DNA from: Siphonodentalium dalli
Lineage: Eukaryota > Mollusca > Scaphopoda > Gadilida > Siphonodentaliidae
Length of the DNA: 64,000 nt
Direction of reading: 5' to 3'
Assembly: GCA_032622095.1 (NCBI GenBank)
Contig: CP136061.1
Location: forward strand, 128,416,754 to 128,480,753
Shown: positions 26,084 to 38,800 of the stretch, in pieces
How positions within the stretch are numbered: position 1 is the first letter of the stretch
Layout: the number at the start of each line of letters is the position of its first letter
Notes under the pieces: generated by a model
The model's database searches: none
The model's input: only the letters and a program-made list of their open reading frames with translations
What the model was told of the DNA's origin: nothing
Program-made: the position numbers and the translations under genes

Positions 26084-29000
26084 AACAAACAAACAGAGGT
26101 CTTCAAAATATATATGAGATAAAATACAAGACAGATAACTCTATATATCCCGTCTACGCTCACGCTTTACGAAGTCCAGCGCAATGAAATTTCACTATTG
26201 TTAACCGGCTGTTGACTCATGGAAATGTCGGGCGTGCAAAACGCGTTATTTTTCAAACTAGCTGGCGACTTTGTGAATTTTGATAGGCGTAACACAGCTT
26301 ATTAGATAAGCATAGAAAGGCAGTGTAATTCGTCGAAATTAATGACAAGTGGTGCAAATTTCAACTTAATGCATAGTTTGTTGTGTTTATATTTGTATAC
26401 TTTCACAAAATTGGCAGTTTGAACCATGTACCATGGCAAATATTAGCAATAGTTTTACCCGTATAGAACGATTAATGGGGATAGAACCGACTCGATCAGG
26501 AGAGAACCCAAACAATAATACAAATTCGCGGTTCTTGTCGTTGTTATGACTCGCACAATGAATTTTTCGTTATTAACACGCTCATTAGTGCCACAGATTG
26601 TTATGGGATCGAAAATAACTAATCGAATTATCACCTAGATGCCTCAAAATTGCGTTTTAACTGTAAAAAAAGTCGTGAAAATGTATAATTTCGATCAGCA
26701 AGAACCGTCACAAATCAGGCAAGAACCATCACAAACCGGCGATAGAACGATTTCCGATGTAACAGTTCCTACACAGTGGGCTAGTCTAGGTGTTAGGAGT
26801 CTGCAATTTCAGGTTAGGATATAAAAATGTTCTCAGTGTATTCCGTTCCGCTCCTGCATGGCCGTGGCAACAATTGGATACCAATGATAGAATAATGCTA
26901 CCATCCAGACCGTGGCGGAGCAGTAATTTGGGAAATTAAACCCCAAAGGGGTGCAGTTGTAAATTCCAAGGTGGAAAGCCCCTCCCCAACGCGGAAACCA
27001 TCTAGTCACGTCCCTGCTTGTGGATTTCCATGAATAGGCCTAGGCCTAATTGAGTTTAGGCTACACCAGGTGGACACAATTCCACCTCCAGTTATATGCT
27101 GTATAACATATCATGCCTATATAACTGTGGGGCGGGGGGGGGGGGTTGTGTACTGCCAAATAGGAATTTACAATTGCACCATGAGTCACCCCTTTCGTTA
27201 AAGAAAATGCTGAGCTGTAAAACGGAGTTCAGTCCCCTCGATTTGCGCCCTGCATGGGTATGGGGTCGAACATGGGCTACATGTAACTATATTTGAACAA
27301 CCCGCCCTTAATTCGATATTTTCAAACCGGTACCTTAAATCCACTTCGTGGTTTGCTCTATAATATTTACTTGGGAAATGTTTCCCCGAATCGAAATAGG
27401 TCGATAAATACATGTCACAAAAAGATGCATTGATGTCATAACAAATACAACATTGACCACGATGTTTGGGTACCAAAAAATCAGCTATTTAGTAGTATTT
27501 ACACGGAGCGTTCCAGAAATGTCATACATAAAGAGCGTTCGTTTCATTTATGTGCGAAAAATTTAAACAGCTGGAAAATGGCCATGTAAAGTATTTACCA
27601 AACAATATGACGCCAATGCATTCAATGTTTCGTGTAATTGTCAACCAGGCCATTCTTGTATGATTACTAGTACTAGCACATACGTAATGGCAGGGATGGT
27701 ATATTGAGGGGTGAAGGAAAGGGTGTACTATACTAGTATTTGCGTTCGAGCCTCCCGCGGAAGTTTTTAGTTTCCAAAATATGTACATGTAGGCCTACCT
27801 ATTCATGGTATCCGAATTAGTGACGTAGGTACAGGGGGGGGGGTGTGAACATTCAATTTCCAAACTGAATCCTTTTAAATCAGACACCAAACTCCTTGTT
27901 TCTCGAGTTTCTATTTGCACCCCCCCCCCCCCGCTTTTGGATTGAAATTTACCACTCAGCACCCAGGGTTTAATTGGAACATAAATTTCCAAATGGTGTT
28001 AATTTCAGACAATTTTTAAGTCTAAAAGTTGAAATAATATATGTTACTGGAGGTGTAAACAAAACATTTCCTACTGATTGTTGGAAAATCACACAATGAA
28101 AACATATTCAACCTATACGTACATAAAGTTACAAGTATTAAATGATGTGTCAGACATGACAACTGCAAAGTTCTGTTTTTTACCAAATTTGGCGGGTGAG
28201 AACCAATCGGCATCCCTGTCGTCAAGTTCCTCCTCTTACATCCACCGACAATCTCTGGAGTCAAGTCACATGATGTTTGTTATGCGCCCCGCTGACCAGC
28301 AATGGGCATACATCTATAGAACTTTGCAAAAAATAATTTCATTTTACAAACTTTACATTACGTGCGTATCATTTTGCATTTTTTACGCCAAAGAATCACG
28401 TCATATTGACGCGTTGTGTCAATGTTCAAATGACTGGAGCTGTTGGAAGGAAGTTATGACGTTGTCACAATAATTATTTCAGCTGGAATGTACTAAGTCG
28501 AATAGCAACCAAGAACGTTGTATTGAGCAATATTAGTATTTATGTATTTGGTTGAGGTAAAATTTTGAATTGATGCCTCCCCCATAAACGACAAATGACT
28601 ACAGGGACGTTGCCCTCAATGCCCTGTTTTAAAACGCCACTTGTTCCTAAAACATAATATTGAACACGCCCCATTATTAGACATGGTTATTTGTCACCCC
28701 CTTTCGTTCAGTTGATATTACCCAACTTTTTTAAACTATCAGTTGGGTTCCCAGCTTTTGTAACATTTATATTTGGTTACCCAGCTTTGTTAAATCAGAC
28801 TGCAGTAGGCCTACCCATATGACTTGGCCTACATTTCTTCTCCGCTATTATTTTTAAACATCGTGACAAATATAGCCTATATATCAATTCATGCATAAAG
28901 TGATCACAAATTGAACAGGTGCATTTCACTGACGTCGTTCACTAATTAAATCACGCTCTGTTAGAGATTTCATAAAGTATACCCAACTGAAAATTTAAAA

Positions 29001-32000
29001 AAAGCTGGGTACCCAACTGAAAATTAAAAAAAAAGAAGCTTGGTAGCCCAGGTAGCCTGCATGATGCGAAAAAGGGTGACAATGACCATTTCAGCATTAT
29101 TGCAGGGCCTATATTTCGGCGAGAATCCAAACCTAGATTCTCGTAAATATTCTCGCAAATTACCCTGGATTCTCGTGAAAAAGTATGTATGGATTCTAGC
29201 AAAATCAGATGAAATATATACCCTATCAGTATTGCATGGGTAGGGTAATTTTAAATGTTGGCGACATGCACAACTTTTGGCATTTTTAACCAATATACAT
29301 ATACATTACCCATCCCATACTTTGTCTGAGGTATTCCTATCAATTATTTACTTGGATTCAACGGATTGGGGCTCATCAAGCTACCAACTAAAATAGTTTG
29401 TTGTTCTAACTTCTAACCAGTAGACTTATAGAGCAGTTTAGCAGAAGGGCGGACTGCTATCAACATGCTGTTGTCACCCCCTCCCTGTCCGCACGCCGCT
29501 GACAGTAAGGATTTCAGGTCTGTGACAATGTGGGTTGGAATAAATATGGTAATATTTGTAAATAAAATGGATGTGGCGACAGGGGGTTGAACTTTGAGGT
29601 GTTACCACCCCTCCCCAATTTTTCTCAAAATGTTCAACATTCTGGAATTCTCAATATTAAACACAAATTAATGTTGTGTCAGTCTTGTAATGTCTAACCT
29701 TTGAACATTTTGGTCAAAGTGAAAGGGTGGGACAACCTTGTCCGCATATCTCTGGCAGTAAGAATCAAATTGCCCACTTTAGGAGGATGTGGCTTAGAAC
29801 AAATAATTAGGGTGATCGCAATATTGATGAGGTATCAACCCTCCCCTCAAACTGTTCAACATTTTGAATTTTCGATAACTTTATAAGTTGAATATCTTAG
29901 GCTAAAACTGTTTGAGATCATTTCGATACTCAATCGATAGTATACATTTTCAAATATCTAATAAATATCATGGCAGCCATGGAATGCCAACTGTTGAACT
30001 TTTTGTCATTATTATGGGGTTAGCTAATTTCAAGATTTGGAATGTTTTTGAGATCGTCTGGATAGTTTAAGTTCTCAACTTTGTGATATTTTGAGTACAT
30101 TATATTATTTTCTACAAATTGTATTATATAGCTATCTAAATGGTCATGCACATGCTCGAATTTCAAATTCAGTATCGAAGGGAGAGCAATTGAAACTTAG
30201 TCAAGTTTGGAAAACAGATTGGTTCGCGGGTTGTTGCAATTTATGACCTCAACCAACGAAGGCTCTCTGTCCAAGTCCATGACATGTTACCCCCCCCCCC
30301 CCCTGTTCTCAACCCCCATCCCCGTTCTGTATATTCAATCCGATTTGTCACCAAATACTGACTTCAATAAATTTTATAATAAAGCAAGTGTTCAAATAGC
30401 TGTTTCATCACAGGAGCCTGGAATTTGGCCCAAAACCCTCTTTTATTGGCGGAACCAGCACCCGGGACCGCAGGTCGGTCCCGGGTGGTGGTTCCGCCAA
30501 TAAAAGAGGGTTTTTGATCAAATTCCAAGCTCCTGTGGTAGGGCCAAGTTAGCATGTTTGATCCGTGACCAATTGGTTGATTGAGACCAACCGACGTCGG
30601 TGTTATCAGCACATATACTCAAGTCCATCAAACTATGCATTGGGGTAACGTTATTCTCCGTTTCTTTCAGGACTTCTTAAAATCTACATGTTATCCTGTT
30701 TCTGGATCTGGAAATTTTGTGTTTAAGCTATGTTACTACAAGCTGATTCGATCGATGTCTACTCGTCTGTCGAAACCATCAACGGCTTGCAAGACATGGA
30801 GATAGCAACTTACATGCACCAGTATTCCATCATGGTCTATATTGTGTTGCATATCGTTATATTGTGAATAGTATTGCACGCCTGACATCAACGCGACCGA
30901 CAGAACACCATGTACGACATAAATTCATCAGCTTATGGTTATTCACTTGGATGGAAATTCTTACTCGTCCTGTGTTGTGCATTCAATTAGATGCCAAAAA
31001 TCGGCATGCATCTGTGTGTCAATAATCGGCATTGAAAGGATGTGTGTTCTTCTTGTTGTTGCAGTTACATCAGTAATTAACAACTTGAGTGTCCGGGACG
31101 CTGACGTTCTAAATCTTGAATTGTCTGATCATTACGCTGTTTACGCGACAATTTCATTTGATCAATTGCATGCGACCTCTTTCACAAGAACTATCTGGAA
31201 CTATAAAAATGCAGATTTTCAAAAAGCGAATATCTTAATAAATGAGAGCAAATGGCTTGAATTGCTGCAACCAGTAAATGACATAAACGATGCAGTAAGC
31301 TTATTTACCGAGAGATTTATTAAAATAATGGAACAATCAATCCCCAAAATGACAGTGACGATAAGGACAAAGGACAAATTCTGGTTTAATTCCGACATAC
31401 GGAGAGAAATACGACGTCGCGATAGACTCAGATCAATAGCACTCAAACGAAATTTAGAGCACACTTGGAGAAAATACAAGGATATTAGAAATAAAGTTAA
31501 CAACATGAAAAAGTATGCAAAATCGCAATTCGAAACTAAACTTGAGGAGAAAATAAATGAAACCCCCACTCCCCGCGATTTCTGGCATATTATGAATTAT
31601 CTACTTAACAAAAAGAAATCTACGAATACCCCACCTCTGTATAGCCCCAATGGCAACGTATCAATGGAAGGGAAATCACATGCAACCGATGATTATGAAA
31701 AAGCTAGGTGTCTCAACGCAAGATTCATTTCTAATGCCACTATACAAGACGATGCCAAAAATCTCCCTTATTTCCCTCGTAGATCCAATAACATACTATC
31801 CGAAATCCCAATCACATATCAAAGTATCGTGTGCGCTATAAAATCATTAAATTTAAATAAGGCGTATGGTCACGATAGCATCAGCCCAAAAATGTTGCAT
31901 AGTACTGCCGAAAATATCGCAATCCCCCTATTAATAATTTATAAAAAATCATTGGATCTTGGTAAGTTTCCAATGACCTGGAAAAAGGCAAACGTCATCC

Positions 32001-35000
32001 CTATCTTCAAAAAAGGCGACCCAGCCGATTCCGCAAATTACCGTCCAATATCTCTCCTTCCGACATTAGGCAAAATCTTCGAAAAAGTGGTCATACAACA
32101 TATTATGACATACTTCACGGAAAATAATTTGTTATATAATCACCAGTCTGGCTTCCTCCCTGGCCATAGTACAACATACCAGTTAATAGAACTATATCAC
32201 AACCTGTGCCATAGTCTCGACAACAGCCTCTATACAAGTGCAGTATTTTTTGATATATCAAAGGCATTCGAGAGAGTATGGCACAGGGGGCTGCTATATA
32301 AATTGGAACAATATGGAGTCTCTGGAAATCTCTTAGAATGGCTAAAAGATTATCTGTTCAATCGCAAACAAATGGTCTTAGTGAACAACTCCTTCTCAAA
32401 TTTTGAAGTTATCCCAGCGGGTGTCCCTCAAGGCTCAATTATTGGCCCTTTCCTATTTTTAGTTTACATAAACGACCTCCCTGATCACATTAATGCAACC
32501 ACAAGAATGTACGCGGACGATACTTGCCTTATGACTACCCATTATGACATCGATATCCTAACCAAGAACATGAACGATGACCTTGAAAGAGTCGCAGACT
32601 GGGCAAATAAATGGCTAGTTAAATTTAACCCAACGAAAACTAGGGCAATTTCCTTTTCCCTTACAAATAACAACGTGACCCCGAATTTAAAATTCGAACA
32701 AGAAAATGTATTATTTACAAACTCACACAAACATCTTGGACTTGAAATACAATCGAATCTAAACTGGAACACTCATATAAATACAATAGCAAACAAAGCA
32801 ACATCTCGTCTCTCACAATTAAGAAGACTGAAGTACGACCTAGACCGAAAGTCGCTTGAAAAAATATACACAGCATATATATTACCAATTATAGACTATG
32901 CCGATGTAGTGTGGGGCACAGCAACAGATTACTTATTAAAAAAGTTCGATGACATACACAAGGATGCTGCAAGAATAGTAACAGGATTAACGCGTTCCGT
33001 AGATATAAATCGCTTGTTTGACGAAGTAGGATGGCCAAGGCTTGAAATTCGACGAGAACTCCACGAGTTGCACACCATGTTTAAAATAATAAACAACCAA
33101 GTCCCCAATTACCTCACCCTCATGTTGCCACCCCGATCAAGACAAGTTGCCAGTAATCGATATGATATGCGCGAACCTGACAAATTCTATTCATACCGTT
33201 CGCATACAGAACATTTCAGAAACTCTTATTTACCTAAAAGTACGTTATCCTGGAATAAACTACCAAAGCCTATTACAAATGTAAGTACTCTTCCCGAATT
33301 TAAGATGAATTTGAAATTAATTGACCCGCCCACGAAACCTCCCCAATTCTTTATTAATGGCCCAAGAAAACTAAGCATTTTACACTGCAGAATTAGCAAC
33401 TATTGCAGTGAATTAAAATCAGATATGTGCAACAATTTTATCTCTGATACCTCTAAATGCACATGTGGATACGAAGTCGAAGATGCCTTTCATTATTTCT
33501 TTGAGTGCCCCCTGTATGCTACCGAAAGATGCGAACTCTTCAATAAGATTGCAGCCCACCAATTTATAATATCTAACATTTCCTCCTTACTGACAGGGAT
33601 ATCATCAGAATCGAATCGACGCAATGAAATTCTTTTCCATTTTGTTTATTCATACATTTCATCAACGAAACGTTTTAATTAGGCCCCCTCCGCTAACAAA
33701 TATAGGCGAGATCCTCCTTTGCGTTACAAATGTTGACTACCTCAGATGAAATTTCAAAAGCAGGATAGGACTGACAGCAATCACGACCACACCATACATC
33801 ACCCTGTATATATGTTATGTTCGTCATCTACTTTGTATTTGTTAAAATGTATATGGGAGAGGGGCGGATTTAAGTTGTTAAAACTTGTGCCCCGATCCCT
33901 TGTGTAATATTATATTACAATAAAATATGTTTAAACAAAATTAACCATAACGATAACCCATGCAGGTGGGTAAATTTCAGATATTCTAGGAGGTGAATAT
34001 AACATGTTTTCTCTCGGGATATGATTTCTTCAGAAGGATTGTCAATCTATATATACGAAACAGTTGCTTCATACAAGCCAAAGTCCTGCATACATATATG
34101 CATGAGCCATGAGAACACTGAATCCAGTTCATGACACATCATGAAAATGTTATATTTGATATATGTTGGGTTTCTATACATAAATTAATTTTTATGGATC
34201 CACGAGTTTAATTTCTCCCAGATAAATCATCCCAACATATACCGTACAAGAAGCGTCATACCGGTACGTATGTGCATAGATACAAATAAGTTGTGTAATT
34301 GCTCATTTCATAATATGTTTACAGATAAAATTAATTGGCACATTGAATGCATATACTCAGAACAGTATCATGGACTATTTTGAAAACGGCATGCAAAAAC
34401 GCGATATTCTTTCTGACGTGACATGTTCTATCACCATGCACGAAGTTCCCTCTAAATATATAACATTACTGGTAGTAAACGAGCAATTACCAGGTTTAAT
34501 TTAATCATATGCACATTGGGCCGTTTAAAATTTTGCACATCCACATCAGATCATCCTCCAGAATAATGATGTTCGAAGAAGATATAACCTGACTAAAATT
34601 TAAAGCCACATATAATGTTTGAATATTTTTTCCCCAACATTATCGAGAGCACAAAATCGCAAATTGAGCTGAAATAAATATTTCTGGATGGTAAAGGAAT
34701 ATATGAGCTAACAAAAAATATCTAGCGCTTTCGATAACTTTATTTTCTTTAGAGTGAGTGGATGGTCAAGATTCTTAAAATCAACAACTAATAGCATGTC
34801 ATTTTGTCTTTATTTAAATCGGCAGATTTTTTTCTATATGTTTCATTTTCTTCGAGTTTTATACTTGTGCATTTAAATAATATTTCCAATTATAATACTT
34901 TGAAGTTGCAAACATTATGTGGAACTTTGTATGTATAAATTGGTATGTTGTATCTCAGCGGATGTTAATGTTATAAAGACGCCCTGATGTGAGGGGAATC

Positions 35001-35823
35001 GCTCCTACGAATGGAGCATCGATCCGTTCTATCGTTGGACCAACGTTGGGCCAACGTCATTTCTATCGTTGGGCCAAGGTTGGAATCCAACGTTGGGCCA
35101 ACTATGGCTGTTGCCGCTGGCTCGGCGTCGGCTCGACGTCGGATCCCGTCGTCGACTCGACGGTGGTTCGACGTCGAGCCGACGTTTCGTGCGGCGTCGG
35201 TCACCCGACGTTGAAACGACGTCGAACCAACGGTATATTCTACCATTAATACGTTGGGCCAACGTTGGCCCAACGTTGGCCCAACGTCGTATTAATAGTA
35301 GAATACACCGTTGGTTCGACGTCGTTTCAACGTCGGGTGCCCGACGGCGCGCCAACGTCGGCTCGACGTCGAGCCACCGTCGATTCGACGACGGGATCCG
35401 ACGTCGAGCCAGCGGCAACAGCCAACGTTGGATTCCAACGTTGGCCCAACGATATAAATGACGTTGGCTCAACGTTGGCCCAACGTGTGTGTGCTATCTG
35501 AGTATTTGTTTATAGTACGCAAGAATATACGGTGGAATGTCGTTTTGATTTTTCACGCGATTGATGTGACGTCAGTTCATTCATGTTTTTGAACCAGTCA
35601 ACGACGTCACGAGCGCCTTGTATCGCAACTGCAGTAACGATACGGATGTTTTTATCGCCAATACGTTATCGCCAATTGTATCAGGGAATTTCATAGGAAA
35701 TGGTAGATAAAGAGATATATTACCCGTGTTATTTTCCCGATGTTATAAAGTTCCCCGTCAAATCTTCAAACAGTTCCCAGGTTTTGAACTGGTGGAATAT
35801 GACGTCTATGGGCGTAGCCAGAG

Positions 35824-35856
<33 letters not shown>

Positions 35857-38800
35857 TATATGCACAATGTGTTTGTAACGATTCATGTATCGCGACGAGG
35901 CTAGTTTTCGTGGCCATATAGCGACGAGGCGACCTTGGTCGCCGAGTTGCTATATGGCCACGAAAACTAGCCGAGTCGCGATACATGAATCGTTACAAAC
36001 ACATTGTGTATATAGCACATTTATCTACCATTAGTGTGACAGAATCCACCGCACAAATTACATTTTAGGAGTTTCTTAAATGCCAAAAGTGTTGGATTTG
36101 TGTCCGACGATTAGCTTTCTTGAGTAAATTCTCACAACCTGCAAAGGTTGCTGTGTCACACGATTAGCTCGATTTTCTAAATTCTCCTAACCTGCAAGTT
36201 CACGCGAATATGCCTAACGGAAATTGAATTCAATGGACAAAATCTCTTACACCTGCATGTTTTATATAATTTATAATAAATACTGAACACATACTCATTA
36301 GTTACTTTGTGATATGTCATACCCTAACACCCATGCGGGTAGGCAATCAAATAATGTTAAAACCTAGGAACTGTTTGTTTATAGTACGCAAGAATATACG
36401 TTGGAATGACGTTTTGATTTTTCACGCGATTGATGTGACGTCAGTTCATTCATGATTTTGAATCAGTCAAAGACGTCACGAGCGCCTTGTATCGCAACTG
36501 CAGTAACGATACGGATGTTTTTATCGCCAATTCGTTATCGCCAATTGTATCAGGGAATTTCATAGGAAATGGTAGATAAATATATATATTGAGAGACCTT
36601 CGTGGTATGATATATGGCCTAACTTAAGATCAAACCTAACATGGACATAACTACATTCATGTTCTCCATACCATAGACATATCACTCGTCATTGGGGATA
36701 CAATCTGTTTGCAGTGATGCTTCGTTATCTGTTTGCTATTTACGCTTGTATAAACATCAACTGCATATGTTATCGCCACCAATCACCGCAATCTTCTTGA
36801 AGGTTTAAGGGTATGAACCGATTTTGAGTGTGCTTCCAGTCATTGTTCGCTGTGCACAATTGTCCATTGTTTGGGACAGGCTATAGTCTAGGACAGCTTG
36901 AGCTATAGGTCGTTGAACAAAATCACAAGTTGCTGAAGATCGATCTATATGTCAACTTTCAATATGTCTTGAGGGTCATATAAATTTCCAAGAGCAGAGC
37001 CAACATGGTTCGAAGATTTGCATACTGTGTTTGTTTGCAAGAAATCCATTCATGCATAATTACACAGGTAACATCCTACGCCCTACGGATACCATATATA
37101 CGTATATCAATAATCCCTCGCGCGCACCGTGCATTTGTCTGAGAACAAATCAACGTGAGTTTCTTTCTGTGTGTAGATAACCTTCTTTATCGCTACGTAT
37201 GTAAATAACAGGAAATACATTGCATATTTTATTTCCATATCCCATGATGCCCCATCCGATTTGACACCATCGGCATGTTTTCTGCACAAGAAAAAACGAG
37301 AGGCCGATCACGATCGGTAGATGTTTAACCCATCCCTTGGCGATAGTAAATTGTTAAGATCAGAATCATAATCTTTTAATGTTGAATTATAGAGTATACT
37401 GTTATGATCTAAAGTAGTATATGACAAACGTACATAATAACCAGTAATAACACAAATGATTGGAATGTATGAGTCAATATAGAAGGGTTAATATAACATC
37501 TAAACTCTAGAGCCTGTCACCACTATCATAGTGTAAGCAGTTCTATTCATGTTGTTGCAAATTGCCATGTGAGATATCAAATTAATATAATTATTTATTT
37601 AATGGAAAAGGTTAAAAGACATGGCATGGGTAAAAGGGGTTAAATCACCTATCTCTGCCCTGTTTGATCCAATGTAGTCCATCATCCAAGGACTTACCGG
37701 TAGAGAGCTTCATTGCTCTAGTTAAATAAATTCACATGGCTAAGTTGTGGTTAAAAAGAGAGCTAAATCAATTTATCCAATAATTCACTAACTGTGTCTC
37801 TTATACAGAGCTAACATATGAGGGCTATAAATAACTCTCAAAGCAATAAACTATATTGTCTTTTATCTTGCTCACAGAGAAGCAGGTATTCATTAATGGT
37901 AAGTTACTTGGGTTATAATCTGGATAATTCTTAGTTTAAAAAGGGCCATATCTCTGGTATAACAAATTGAATCTAACCCATATTCAAACTCGTTCTGTAT
38001 TTTGAGTTGAGAAACTCACATACCAAATTTGGTTCCTATCAGATGAAAAATGGTTGATTTATCGTAGTACATGTATGTGTGAATCATATGTCAAAGGACC
38101 ATAACTCCATTAAAAAAATCCGATCAAACCCATATTCGAACTCAATCTGTATGTTGGTCTGAGAAACTCATACACCAAATTTGGTTCCAATCAGATAAAA
38201 AATATTTGAGTTATGGCAGAATTCATGAATTCTAAGTCGAAAAAGGGCCATAACTCCGTAAAGAAAACTCGGATCAAACCCATATTCGAACTCGATCTGT
38301 AATTTGGGCTGAAAACCCCATATACAAAATTTGGTTTTGATCAGGTAAAAAATGTTTGAGTTATCGCATTACACGTAAAGTGTCTACGGACGGACAGACG
38401 GACGGACGGACGAACGATGAGTGGCCAATCCAGACAACGACACTATGTTTACCATACATGGTATGGGTAAACATAACGAGAGGCCGATCACGATCGGCAG
38501 ATGTTTAACCCATACCTTGGCGATAGCGAATGATGGTGACAAGAACATGATTCTAACATTATCGAAAACCAAGTTATTTTATGTCAACATAAGATACATA
38601 TAATATACTTTGACATTCTGGCTATAAAAATAAGCATTTGGCGTCACTTGGAAATTCAGTGGTTTGAGAAAATAACAAGTTAAGGACTATATACTAAAAT
38701 TATAGAATAGGATATAATTAGTAGCATGCCTTGAAAACTGGCAACGCAAGACAAACTGTCACTTCTTAAAGAAATGAAAAGTTAAATATTTCATTCACCA

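Noticed and set aside
25043-26187. ORFs rich in Arg and Ser on both strands
   Set aside because: They are translations of GC-rich tandem repeat units and microsatellites, repeated with the units and not protein families.
34971-35501. Overlapping ORFs of 67-147 codons on both strands
   Set aside because: They arise from a stop-poor palindromic repeat; both strands and several frames are open at once.
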